DNA of 64,000 bases from an uncultured Alistipes sp. (GTDB lineage Bacteria > Bacteroidota > Bacteroidia > Bacteroidales > Rikenellaceae): the NCBI GenBank assembly GCA_900769405.1, contig CAAGGL010000008.1:1-64000 (forward strand), given 5' to 3'. Of this stretch, positions 6,606-15,304 are shown piece after piece. The notes beneath the pieces were generated by a model. The model was given only the letters and a program-made list of their open reading frames with translations. It ran no database searches and was not told where the DNA came from. Both the position numbers and the translations under genes were made by a program. Numbering within the stretch: position 1 is the first letter of the stretch; the number at the start of each line of letters is the position of its first letter.

Positions 6606-8264
6606 TTATTTCGCATCAAGCAGACACTTCGCCTGCTCAACAGCGGCGGCCGTCACGGTCGAGCCACTGAGCATTTTGGCGATCTCGTCAACGCGCTCGC
6701 GAGCCGAGAGCTGACGAATCGAGGTCATTGCGCCGAGCAGCGTATCCTCCTTATAGACAACGAAGTGCGTCTTACCCTTCGAGGCTACCTGCGGCAGATG
6801 GGTGATGTTGATCACCTGCATCGAGCGCGACAGATTCGAGATGATACGACCCATAGCGTCGGCTATCTGACCCGAAACACCCGTATCAATCTCGTCGAAA
6901 ATAATGGTCGACAGCTGCATCGAGCGCGCCACCAGAGCCTTCAATGCCAACATCACACGCGAGATCTCACCACCCGACGCGATCTTCTCGACGGGCTGAG
7001 GTGCAAGGCCCATATTTGCCGTAAAGAGGAACGACACGCGGTCGCGACCCGTAGGCATCAACTCCTCCTGCGCCGCCACATCGACCGTAAATCGAGCCGA
7101 CGGCATACCCAACTCGGCCAGCGTCGCACTCAGCTCCGCATCGATCGCGGGCACCGCCTTCGTGCGCAGTTCGTGAATCTCATCGGCACGGCGCAGAGCC
7201 TCGGTGCGCAACTCGCCAATATGTCGTTCGAGAGCCGCAATGCGCTCGTCACCCAATGTAATCGTTTGAAGTTGAGCAGTATATTTCTCGCGCAGGGCGA
7301 TCAGCTCCGCTTCGCTCGTAACGCGATGTTTCTGTTGCAGCGAGTAGATCAGGTCGATGCGCGACACAACCTGCGACAAACGCTCGGGATCGGCATCAAC
7401 GTGCTCGGCAGCCGACGCCAGCTCCGACGATACATCCTTCAAATCGAGCAGAGCCGAATGGACACGCTCGAAGAGTTCACCCGCGGGAGCATAGGTTGCC
7501 GCCACGCCACTCATCGCCTGCTCGATCGTTTTCAGTTGCAGCAGCACGCCCACCTGCTCGTCATCGAGTGCATTGCGCGACGCCACGATAGCCTCGCCAA
7601 TCGCGTCGGCATTAGCCAGCACGCTCTGCTCGGCCTCGATACGCGCCAACTCACCCTCGCGCAGATTAGCCGCCGTAAGTTCCTCAACCTGAAAGCGAAT
7701 CCACTCCTCATCGCGGCGATTACGCTCAGCCTCGGCACGCAGCGCAGTCAGCTCACGCTCGGCCGCCTGCAACTCGTCGTAGAGTTTGCGATACTCCCCT
7801 ACCTGCGCACCGCAACCTGCGATCGAATCGACCACACCGATGCGGAACTTATCGTCCGAGAGAATCAAATTGCGATGTTGCGAATGGATATCGACCAAGC
7901 GCACGCCCAGCTCGCGCAGCACGCTCTGACCGACAGGCAGATCGTTGACATACGAGCGCGACTTACCCGCAGGGGTGATCACGCGGCGAATGGTCAGCGA
8001 GGGGTCATAGTCGAGATCGTTCTCGTCGAAAAAACTCTCCAAACCGTAGCCCTCGATATCGAACTGTCCCTCAATCACGCAGTTACGGCTCTCGTCACGC
8101 ATCGCGCCGCCCTCGGCCTTATTGCCGAGCAGCAAGCCGAGTGCACCCAGCAAGATCGACTTACCGGCACCCGTCTGACCCGTGATGATGTTGAGCGAGC
8201 GATCGAGCTCCATTTCGAGGCGATCGATCAATACATAGTTTTCAACCGTGAGCGTTCGTAACAT
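6606..8264 (-). CDS. recN: DNA repair protein RecN
   Basis: 552 residues from the ATG at 8264. SMC-like ATPase of double-strand-break repair. Walker A GQTGAGKS is near residue 36. A long coiled-coil middle part follows, then an ABC signature region (ASGGEISR) and Walker B (IIFDEIDTG). A start seven codons upstream (8285) is possible, but the -7 box at 8290-8297 would place transcription initiation at about that point, and MLRTLTVENYVLID is the usual RecN N-terminus, so 8264 is preferred. Confidence 0.95.
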   Translation of the reverse strand: MLRTLTVENYVLIDRLEMELDRSLNIITGQTGAGKSILLGALGLLLGNKAEGGAMRDESRNCVIEGQFDIEGYGLESFFDENDLDYDPSLTIRRVITPAGKSRSYVNDLPVGQSVLRELGVRLVDIHSQHRNLILSDDKFRIGVVDSIAGCGAQVGEYRKLYDELQAAERELTALRAEAERNRRDEEWIRFQVEELTAANLREGELARIEAEQSVLANADAIGEAIVASRNALDDEQVGVLLQLKTIEQAMSGVAATYAPAGELFERVHSALLDLKDVSSELASAAEHVDADPERLSQVVSRIDLIYSLQQKHRVTSEAELIALREKYTAQLQTITLGDERIAALERHIGELRTEALRRADEIHELRTKAVPAIDAELSATLAELGMPSARFTVDVAAQEELMPTGRDRVSFLFTANMGLAPQPVEKIASGGEISRVMLALKALVARSMQLSTIIFDEIDTGVSGQIADAMGRIISNLSRSMQVINITHLPQVASKGKTHFVVYKEDTLLGAMTSIRQLSARERVDEIAKMLSGSTVTAAAVEQAKCLLDAK

Positions 8265-8289
8265 TTTGCGTACACTTAATTCCAAAGTT

Positions 8290-8297
8290 CAAAATTA
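8290..8297 (-). promoter_or_regulatory. -7 box of recN
   Basis: TAATTTTG on the minus strand, 25 bp before the chosen recN start. It decides against the upstream start at 8285. Confidence 0.5.
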
Positions 8298-8372
8298 CAC
8301 ATAATTTTCCGAACTGCCACCCGTTTGTCGCAGAAAAATCACTCTCGCGAGCCAAGCACGACAGAATTTGAG

Positions 8373-8380
8373 TATCTTTG
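8373..8380 (+). promoter_or_regulatory. -7 box of BASS transporter gene
   Basis: TATCTTTG; its predicted transcript begins inside the upstream in-frame extension, supporting the ATG at 8407. Confidence 0.65.
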
Positions 8381-8406
8381 TCCTTCGAATTTACAGTTTG
8401 AAGCGT

Positions 8407-9258
8407 ATGAATACCATCTGGATAGTAATGCCCATTCTGATCGTTCTGATGTTTCAGCTCGGTATCGAGATCGACCGCCACGCCTTTGCAGAGGTGGCTC
8501 GCAAACCTCTGGCCGTCACAGCAGGACTGCTCGGACAGATCATCGCCCTGCCTCTGATTGCCATTGCGCTCGGCAAGGTGACCAACCTGCCGCCAATCTA
8601 CTTTCTGGGATTGGTGCTGATCGCCTGCTGCCCCGGCGGAAGTTCGTCGAATGTCTTCTCGATGTTGGCGAAAGGCGATGTGGCTCTGTCGGTTACGCTG
8701 ACGGCTCTCAGCAGCATTATCACCCTCTTCACGCTCCCGTTCGTTATGGAGCTGACCACCCGTCTGGCGTCAGCGCAGGCCGGCATCGAGATCCATCTCC
8801 CCGTCGGCAAACTACTCGCTCAGAACCTTGTGCTGATGTTCCTGCCGATGGCGTTGGGTGCTACTTTCCGCGTGTGGCGCCCCGCCGCAGCCGCAAAGGT
8901 GCAGAAGGCGCTCAAACGATTCGCCTTCCCCGCATTGATTATCCTGATCAGCGTATTTTTCATTCAGCATTTCGACACGATATGCGCCAATATCGGACGA
9001 TTGGGTTGGATCGTCGCTACACTTATTTTACTTGCGATGGGTGCAGGTTGGTTGCTGGTGCGAGTTTTCCGACTGCGCGAGGCTGCAAAGCGCACCATCG
9101 TCATCGAGATCGGTATGCAAAATGCGGCTCAGGCAATTGCCATTGCCACCTCGCCACTCATCTTCAATAGCGCAGAGATGGCTATTCCCGCAATTATCTA
9201 CTCGCTGCTGATGAATATCGTTCTGCTCAGCTATCTCAAAATCTTCTGCCGCAAATAA
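8407..9258 (+). CDS. Bile acid:sodium symporter (BASS) family transporter
   Basis: 283 residues, almost entirely hydrophobic with about nine or ten membrane segments, as usual for the BASS/SBF fold. Conserved elements include CCPGGSSSN near residue 77, which carries the sodium-binding crossover, and the second crossover IEIGMQNAAQA near 237. The substrate is uncertain: family members move bile acids, pantoate, keto acids or other organic anions. The ATG at 8407 was chosen because an in-frame ATG at 8368 lies at or before the promoter box 8373-8380. Confidence 0.88.
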   Translation: MNTIWIVMPILIVLMFQLGIEIDRHAFAEVARKPLAVTAGLLGQIIALPLIAIALGKVTNLPPIYFLGLVLIACCPGGSSSNVFSMLAKGDVALSVTLTALSSIITLFTLPFVMELTTRLASAQAGIEIHLPVGKLLAQNLVLMFLPMALGATFRVWRPAAAAKVQKALKRFAFPALIILISVFFIQHFDTICANIGRLGWIVATLILLAMGAGWLLVRVFRLREAAKRTIVIEIGMQNAAQAIAIATSPLIFNSAEMAIPAIIYSLLMNIVLLSYLKIFCRK

Positions 9259-9280
9259 TATCGCAGAGGTGGCAGACGTT

Positions 9281-9310
9281 TTGATTGTCGCGAATTAATC
9301 GCTAACTTTG
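9281..9310 (+). promoter_or_regulatory. uvrB promoter, apparently leaderless
   Basis: TTG at 9281-9283 and TAACTTTG at 9303-9310 with a 19-bp spacer, a good match to the Bacteroidota -33/-7 arrangement. Only six bases separate the -7 box from the ATG at 9317, so the transcript probably starts at or next to the start codon. Confidence 0.65.
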
Positions 9311-9316
9311 CACTCT

Positions 9317-11368
9317 ATGGATTTCGAACTTGTATCGGACTATCAGCCTACGGGAGATCAACCCGAAGCCATCGCCGAATTGGTGCGCTCGATCCGCTCG
9401 CATACGCCCCACAATACTCTGCTGGGCGTCACGGGATCGGGCAAGACCTTTACGGTGGCGAACGTCATTGCCCAGCTCAACCGTCCGACACTCGTTCTGA
9501 GCCACAACAAAACACTTGCTGCTCAACTCTATGGCGAGTTCAAGAACTTCTTCCCGAATAATGCGGTCGAGTACTTCGTTTCGTACTACGACTACTATCA
9601 GCCCGAGGCATATCTGCCCTCAACCGATACTTATATCGAGAAGGATCTCTCGATCAATGACGAGATCGAGAAGCTGCGACTGAGCGCTACGTCAGCACTG
9701 CTCAGCGGTCGCCGCGATGTGATTGTCGTTTCGAGCGTGTCGTGCCTCTATGGCATTGGCAACCCCGCCGATTTCCACGCAACCTCGGTGCACATCAAAA
9801 CGGGCGAAGTGATTAGCCGTAAGGTCTTTATGTATAGACTCGTCGAGGCGCTCTACACCCGCACCGAGAGTGTTCTCACGCCCGCCACGTTCCGCGTCAA
9901 TGGCGATGTGATCGACATTATGCAGGCATTCGGTGAGACGACCATTCGCGTGATGTTCTTCGACGACGAGATCGAGCAGATTCAGCGTATCGACGCCGCA
10001 AGCGGACAGCGCCTCGAAGTGCTCGACAGCGTGACTATATTCCCTGCAAATCTGTTCGTTACGACCAAAGAGCGTATCGATTCTGCCGTGCGACAGATTC
10101 AACTCGACCTTGGTAAGCGCATCTCGTTCTACGAGCGCGAAGGACGTGTGGTCGAGGCCAAGCGAATCAAACAGCGCGTCGAGTACGACTTGGAGATGAT
10201 CAAGGAGTTGGGTTATTGCTCGGGTATCGAGAACTACTCGCGCTACTTCGACGGTCGCAGCGAGGGCAGCCGCCCCTTCTGTCTGCTCGATTACTTCCCA
10301 AAGGATTACCTGATGGTGATCGACGAGAGCCACGTCACCCTGCCGCAGGTGCGCGCAATGTATGGTGGCGACCGCGCCCGCAAGGTCAATCTGGTGGAGT
10401 ACGGATTCCGCCTGCCCGCCGCGATCGACAACCGCCCGTTGCGTTTCGAGGAGTTTGAGTCGTTGGTCGGAACGTCGATATATGTAAGCGCAACGCCCGC
10501 TGATTATGAATTGATTAAGAGCGAAGGCGCCGTTATCGAGCAGCTGATCCGCCCGACGGGATTGGTCGATCCGCCGTTACAGGTCAAGGTGACCGACAAC
10601 CAGATCGACGACCTGATGGAGGAGATCGACGCGCGTGTTCGCCGTGGCGACAAGATCCTCGTCACCACCCTCACCAAACGTATGGCCGAGGAGCTGTCGC
10701 GCTACTTCGACCGCGTGGGCGTGCGCAACCGATATATCCACTCGGACATCGAAACATTGGAGCGTGTGCAGATCCTCGATGACCTGCGCGCGGGCTCGTT
10801 CGACGTGCTGGTGGGTGTCAATCTGCTGCGTGAGGGTTTGGATCTACCCGAGGTCGGAATGGTTGCGATTATGGACGCCGATAAGGAGGGATTCCTGCGT
10901 AACGTACGCTCGATCACGCAGATAGCGGGTCGTGCGGCTCGTCACGCGCAGGGCAACGTGATTATGTATGCCGAGCGTTGCACCGACTCGATGCGTATGG
11001 CAATCGAGGAGAGCAACCGCCGCCGCGAGAAACAGCTAACCTACAATATCGAACATCAGATGCTGCCCCGACAGGCTCAAAAGAGCGGTTCGGGCCGCAA
11101 CAACCTGTTCGAATTGGCAGCTGTCGAGAGCGAGAGCGCAGCAGCAAAATATACGCCACTCGAACCGCTCGGACTATCGATTGCCGCCGACGTGAAGGCC
11201 GATTACAACGCTCCGAGCGCAGCTGCACAGGGCGACACGCTCGACGTTGCGATCGCCACCGCGCGCGAACAGATGGAGCGCGCTGCCAAAGAGTTGGATT
11301 TTATGGCGGCTGCGAAATTCCGCGATTTGATGTACGAACTGCAACGACAAAAGGAGAAACAACAATGA
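9317..11368 (+). CDS. uvrB: Excinuclease ABC subunit B
   Basis: 683 residues. UvrB verifies DNA damage and recruits UvrC in nucleotide excision repair. Walker A GVTGSGKT is near residue 37 and the beta-hairpin region (YYDYYQPEAY) near 93. The helicase motif DESHVT is near 337, followed by the C-terminal helicase lobe (GVNLLREGLDLPEV) and a UvrC-binding UVR helix at the very end (AKELDFMAAAKFRD). The ATG at 9317 follows its -7 box by six bases. Its stop overlaps the start of the GtrA-family gene (ATGA). Confidence 0.97.
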   Translation: MDFELVSDYQPTGDQPEAIAELVRSIRSHTPHNTLLGVTGSGKTFTVANVIAQLNRPTLVLSHNKTLAAQLYGEFKNFFPNNAVEYFVSYYDYYQPEAYLPSTDTYIEKDLSINDEIEKLRLSATSALLSGRRDVIVVSSVSCLYGIGNPADFHATSVHIKTGEVISRKVFMYRLVEALYTRTESVLTPATFRVNGDVIDIMQAFGETTIRVMFFDDEIEQIQRIDAASGQRLEVLDSVTIFPANLFVTTKERIDSAVRQIQLDLGKRISFYEREGRVVEAKRIKQRVEYDLEMIKELGYCSGIENYSRYFDGRSEGSRPFCLLDYFPKDYLMVIDESHVTLPQVRAMYGGDRARKVNLVEYGFRLPAAIDNRPLRFEEFESLVGTSIYVSATPADYELIKSEGAVIEQLIRPTGLVDPPLQVKVTDNQIDDLMEEIDARVRRGDKILVTTLTKRMAEELSRYFDRVGVRNRYIHSDIETLERVQILDDLRAGSFDVLVGVNLLREGLDLPEVGMVAIMDADKEGFLRNVRSITQIAGRAARHAQGNVIMYAERCTDSMRMAIEESNRRREKQLTYNIEHQMLPRQAQKSGSGRNNLFELAAVESESAAAKYTPLEPLGLSIAADVKADYNAPSAAAQGDTLDVAIATAREQMERAAKELDFMAAAKFRDLMYELQRQKEKQQ

Positions 11369-11856
11369 AATTAGCCGAAATGATCGGTCGCACGATCGAC
11401 CTGTTCTATATTCCGCCCATCAACCGTCTGGTGTCGCGCGAGACGTTCCGCTACGGAGCGTGCGGAGCCGCCAATATGGCACTCGATCTGGTGCTCTACT
11501 ACCTGATCTACCATTACGTTGTGGATGAGCGATTTATTGATTTGGGCGTGGTCGTTATGTCGCCCCATATCGCCTCGCTCTGCGTGGTCTTCCCGATCAC
11601 ATTTTTCAACGGATTTTGGCTCAATCGCAATGTGGCGTTCCGCCGTTCGCAACTGCCGCAAGGTCGCCAACTGTGGCGCTATGCCCTCTCGGTCTGCGGG
11701 TCTATCCTGCTCAACTACGTGTGTATGAAGGTGCTGGTCGAGCAGGCAGGCGTCTGGGCTACACCGGCCAAGGCTATCACAACCGTTATCTCGGTGGCAT
11801 ACAGCTATTTAGCCGCGAGATATTATTCGTTCCGCACGATTTCGCGCGAAGAATAG
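11365..11856 (+). CDS. GtrA-like family membrane protein
   Basis: 163 residues with four predicted membrane segments and the GtrA pattern (FRYGACGAANMALD near residue 28; FFNGFWLNRNVAFR near 80; YSYLAARYYSF near the end). GtrA proteins are thought to help flip or handle lipid-linked sugars for surface glycans; the partner here is not visible. The ATG overlaps the uvrB stop by four bases, so it is translationally coupled to uvrB. A longer in-frame extension into uvrB (from 10978) is only an overlap artefact. Confidence 0.85.
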   Translation: MKLAEMIGRTIDLFYIPPINRLVSRETFRYGACGAANMALDLVLYYLIYHYVVDERFIDLGVVVMSPHIASLCVVFPITFFNGFWLNRNVAFRRSQLPQGRQLWRYALSVCGSILLNYVCMKVLVEQAGVWATPAKAITTVISVAYSYLAARYYSFRTISREE

Positions 11857-11878
11857 GCTCTCGTTCGAAAAAAATCAT

Positions 11879-11886
11879 TACCTTTG
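11879..11886 (+). promoter_or_regulatory. dnaG promoter -7 box, apparently leaderless
   Basis: TACCTTTG followed after seven bases by the dnaG ATG. Confidence 0.55.
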
Positions 11887-11893
11887 TAATCTT

Positions 11894-13852
11894 ATGATCG
11901 ACCGCGCCACAATAGATAGAATCTACGCCACCGCAGACATCGTCGAGGTGATTAGCGACTACGTTACGCTCCGCAAAAAGGGCGTCAACTATCAGGCGTG
12001 CTGTCCGTTCCATAACGAGAAAACCCCTTCATTCGTCGTTTCGCCCTCGAAAGGCGTCTATAAATGTTTCGGCTGCGGCAAGGGCGGCAACGCCATCACC
12101 TTCGTGATGGAGCACGAGAACCTGAGCTATGTCGAGGCTCTCAAAGTCGTAGCGCGCAAGTATGGCATCGAGGTGCAGGAGCGCGAGATGACCAACGAGG
12201 ATAAGGAGCGCGAAAACCGCCGCGAGAGTATGATGGCGGTTAATGACTTCGCCGCCAAGTACTTCGTCAACGAGATGCACCGCACCGACGAGGGTCGCAG
12301 CGTGGCGCTGTCGTACCTGCGCGGACGTGGCGTGTCGGACGAGATGATCGCGCGATTCCAACTCGGTTACTGCCCCTCGGCCGGTGATGCAATGTCGCGC
12401 GAAGCGCTGGCGAAGGGCTACAAAGAGGAGTTTCTGGTCGATACGGGACTAACCATCAAGCGCGAGACGGGCGGTTACTATGACCGTTTCTGCGGTCGCG
12501 TCATCTTCCCCGTGCATACGGTCAGCGGTCGCGTCACGGCATTCGGCGGTCGCACGATGCGCACCGACAAGAATGTCGCAAAATATGTCAATTCGCCTGA
12601 GAGCGAGGTATATAGCAAGAAAAACGTACTCTACGGATTGTTCTTCGCCAAGAAGGCTATCCAGCAGCAGGACTGCGCCATTATGGTCGAGGGATACCTC
12701 GATGTGATCTCGATGCACCAAGCCGGCATTGAGAATGTTGTGGCGTCGTCGGGCACCTCGCTGACGGTCGAGCAGATTCAGCTGATCAAGCGCTTCACGC
12801 GCAATATGACGGTCATCTACGACGGCGACTCGGCGGGTTTGAAGGCCTCGTTGCGCGGTATCGATATGATCCTGCGCGAGGGTATGAACGTGCGCGTGGT
12901 GCAGCTGCCCGAGGAGGACGACCCCGATACATTTGCACGCCGCCACACCTCCGACCAACTGAAAGCATATATCGCTGATAACGAGCGCGATTTCATCACA
13001 TTCAAGGCCAATCTGCTAATGGCCGAGGCGGCGGGCGACCCGATCAAACGAGCAGGTTTGATTGGCGACATCGTGACCTCGATTGCGCAGATTCCCGACC
13101 CCATTCCGCGCGCGGTTTATGTCAAGGAGTGCGCCGAGTTGATGCAGATCGACGAGCAGGTGCTGCTGGCCGAGGTGGCACGCAAGCGCGTTACGGCAAG
13201 CAACGACAAGGAGGCGACCGAGTTTATCCGCCGCCAGCAGAGCTATATCCGCGAGCAGAAGAGTGCCGAACGTCCCTACGAGGGCGCGGTGGGTAGTAGC
13301 GTCGAGTCGCTCGAACGCGAGTTGAGCAAGTATCTGATCAAGTATGGTCACTGCGATTTCGACTTCAAGGAGGGGCGCGAGATCGTGCAGTTGAACGTTG
13401 CCGAAACTATCTTGGGCGACCTCGAAAATAACGAATTGGAGTTCCGTACTCCCGTATATTACAACATCTTACAGACTTTCCGCACACTCTTCGACGAGTC
13501 GGAGCCGACCCGCGAGATTCCGCAATATCACTTCATCAACCACCCCGACCCTGAGGTTTGCAAGGCGGCGGTTGATCTCTACACCTCGGAGGAGAACTAC
13601 GTGGCGAGCAAGATCTGGGAGATGCACGATATGAATGTCGAAAGCGAGCAGGAGCGCCTCTCGACAGCCGTTCCGCGCGCCGTAATTCTCTACAAAGCGG
13701 CTGTGATCAAGTCAATCATCGCCGACCTGACCGAGGAACTGAAAAAGAGCGACGTCGATGAAAACACCCAGATGGAGCTGCTGCACAAAATCTCGATCCT
13801 CAACGACGAGCGCCGCAAGATCTCCGATCAGCTGGAACGCCCCGTGCTCTAA
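11894..13852 (+). CDS. dnaG: DNA primase
   Basis: 652 residues. It makes RNA primers at the replication fork. The N-terminal CHC2 zinc finger (CCPFHNEKTPSF ... CFGCGKGG) is near residues 37-63. The Toprim core follows, with the acidic motif EGYLDV near 264 and DGDSAG near 314. The C-terminal part (from about 430) would hold the helicase-interaction domain and is poorly conserved. A UDG-like gene follows after 15 bp, probably in the same transcript. Confidence 0.96.
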   Translation: MIDRATIDRIYATADIVEVISDYVTLRKKGVNYQACCPFHNEKTPSFVVSPSKGVYKCFGCGKGGNAITFVMEHENLSYVEALKVVARKYGIEVQEREMTNEDKERENRRESMMAVNDFAAKYFVNEMHRTDEGRSVALSYLRGRGVSDEMIARFQLGYCPSAGDAMSREALAKGYKEEFLVDTGLTIKRETGGYYDRFCGRVIFPVHTVSGRVTAFGGRTMRTDKNVAKYVNSPESEVYSKKNVLYGLFFAKKAIQQQDCAIMVEGYLDVISMHQAGIENVVASSGTSLTVEQIQLIKRFTRNMTVIYDGDSAGLKASLRGIDMILREGMNVRVVQLPEEDDPDTFARRHTSDQLKAYIADNERDFITFKANLLMAEAAGDPIKRAGLIGDIVTSIAQIPDPIPRAVYVKECAELMQIDEQVLLAEVARKRVTASNDKEATEFIRRQQSYIREQKSAERPYEGAVGSSVESLERELSKYLIKYGHCDFDFKEGREIVQLNVAETILGDLENNELEFRTPVYYNILQTFRTLFDESEPTREIPQYHFINHPDPEVCKAAVDLYTSEENYVASKIWEMHDMNVESEQERLSTAVPRAVILYKAAVIKSIIADLTEELKKSDVDENTQMELLHKISILNDERRKISDQLERPVL

Positions 13853-13867
13853 CCTCTTCACCGCATT

Positions 13868-14449
13868 ATGCCCGTACCCACCGAACGCCACCCGTTGCAA
13901 CCCTTTCTGCCCGAGGGGGCTCGCGTGTTGATGCTCGGCAGTTTTCCGCCGAAGCGCGAACGCTGGTCAATGGAGTTTTTCTACCCGAATTGGATCAACG
14001 ATATGTGGCGCGTGATGGGTTTGATCTTCTTTGGTGACCGCCGTCATTTCGAGATCACAAGCGAGAAACGCTTTGACGCAGAGCGCATTGCCGACTTCTG
14101 CCGACAGCAGGGCATCGCACTCTACGACACCGCTTGCGAGGTGCGCCGACTGAAAGACAACGCCTCGGATAAGTTCTTGGAGGTGGTTACGCCGACCGAC
14201 ATCGAGGCTCTATTGGCGCAACTTCCCGACTGTCAGGCGATCGTCACGACGGGACAGAAGGCCACCGAAACCATTGCCGAGCGATTCGGTTGCGCGATTC
14301 CCGCCGTTGGTTCGAGCGCGCAGATAGTCGTTGGCGAGCGCACTATCACCTTTTGGCGTATGCCCTCCACCTCGCGCGCCTATCCCCTTGCCCTCGACAA
14401 AAAGGCCGAGGCTTACAGATTGATGCTCAGCAGTTTGAATTTACTCTAA
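13868..14449 (+). CDS. Uracil-DNA-glycosylase-superfamily protein
   Basis: 193 residues. It shows the two-motif layout of the UDG fold: an N-terminal LMLGSFPP motif (about residues 21-28) followed by FYPN, and a C-terminal motif MPSTSRAYP (about 160) in the place of the DNA-intercalating loop. The water-activating Asn/Asp of classical UDG motif A is not obvious (GSFPPKRER), as in some non-classical families such as family 6 hypoxanthine glycosylases. The substrate base is therefore uncertain. It sits 15 bp after dnaG, fitting a DNA-repair role. Confidence 0.7.
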   Translation: MPVPTERHPLQPFLPEGARVLMLGSFPPKRERWSMEFFYPNWINDMWRVMGLIFFGDRRHFEITSEKRFDAERIADFCRQQGIALYDTACEVRRLKDNASDKFLEVVTPTDIEALLAQLPDCQAIVTTGQKATETIAERFGCAIPAVGSSAQIVVGERTITFWRMPSTSRAYPLALDKKAEAYRLMLSSLNLL

Positions 14450-14460
14450 CCTCACAAAAA

Positions 14461-14494
14461 AATCCCGACAAGTCGCTCTCGACCCGTCGGGATT
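14461..14494 (-). terminator. Terminator of aroB-PIG-L operon
   Basis: Hairpin AATCCCGAC/GTCGGGATT followed on the minus strand by a run of seven or eight T, 25 bp after the PIG-L stop. Confidence 0.8.
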
Positions 14495-14518
14495 ATCATT
14501 TCAAGAGGGAATCTCCGT

Positions 14519-15283
14519 TTAGAAAATATCGTTATTGCTGCGGCGCAGATGCACAAATGCCTCAGCGCGATCGCAGTGGAACTCACGACCACGGAAACGC
14601 TCCATCTCGTGGTGCCACTCGTAAATATCGGCCATACCCTGGCTCTCGTGGCAGCAGCAAGCCTTGAATTTCTGCTCTGCAACATCCGAAATATCAACCC
14701 AATCGGTCGGATGGAAGCACTGCGTTTGCAGACCGCTCATCACCTCGAAATAGAACAGTTCGAAGTTGTATCCCAAACGTCGCCAAGCGTCATAAACCAG
14801 CAACGAGCAGACGCGATGATCGGGGTGCGAGTCGATAGGCCAATGGGTGAAAACAATGTCGGGCTCCTCAGCCGCAATCACCTCACGCATTTCGACATAG
14901 CGAGCCTTGTTGATCTCGCAATCACCATCAATCTGGGTCATAAATACGGGGCGGACATCGAAAATTTTGCAAGCCTCCTTAGCCTCGGGAACGCGAATCG
15001 CCGCCGCCTCATCGAGCGTCTTGCCCGCGATACCGCGCTCACCCTTAGTCATATAGACCGCCACAACGTCGTAGCCAGCCTTGCGCAGTTGGATCATCGT
15101 GCCACCACAACCCGTTTCGGGATCGTCGGGGTGCGCACCAATAATCAGTGCCTTCGGGCGACGCGATTTCTTGCTCTCTTTCTTCGCGGTGTCGTTCGAC
15201 TCACCCGCCAAAACCGTCGGGCCAAACAGCGCCGTTCCGAGCAGTGCCGTACCCGTCATTTTCAACATTTTACGTCTGTCCAT
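14519..15283 (-). CDS. Secreted PIG-L (LmbE-like) family deacetylase, probable Tat substrate
   Basis: 254 residues. The PIG-L fold is a zinc-dependent N-deacetylase acting on GlcNAc-type sugars or other N-acyl compounds. The zinc motif HPDD is at residues 51-54, and the partner HPDH lies near 153. The N-terminus begins DRRKMLKMTG and then a weakly hydrophobic stretch ending in LAG, which resembles a twin-arginine signal; tatA and tatC lie at 30197-31282. It starts 21 bp after aroB on the same strand. The true substrate is unknown; a cell-envelope or host-glycan sugar is an inference from export. Confidence 0.85.
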   Translation of the reverse strand: MDRRKMLKMTGTALLGTALFGPTVLAGESNDTAKKESKKSRRPKALIIGAHPDDPETGCGGTMIQLRKAGYDVVAVYMTKGERGIAGKTLDEAAAIRVPEAKEACKIFDVRPVFMTQIDGDCEINKARYVEMREVIAAEEPDIVFTHWPIDSHPDHRVCSLLVYDAWRRLGYNFELFYFEVMSGLQTQCFHPTDWVDISDVAEQKFKACCCHESQGMADIYEWHHEMERFRGREFHCDRAEAFVHLRRSNNDIF

Positions 15284-15304
15284 AGTAGTTATCGTTGTTA
15301 TGTG

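Noticed and set aside
6765..8261. 498-codon plus-strand frame opposite recN
   Set aside because: Antisense shadow of recN with no recognisable domain.
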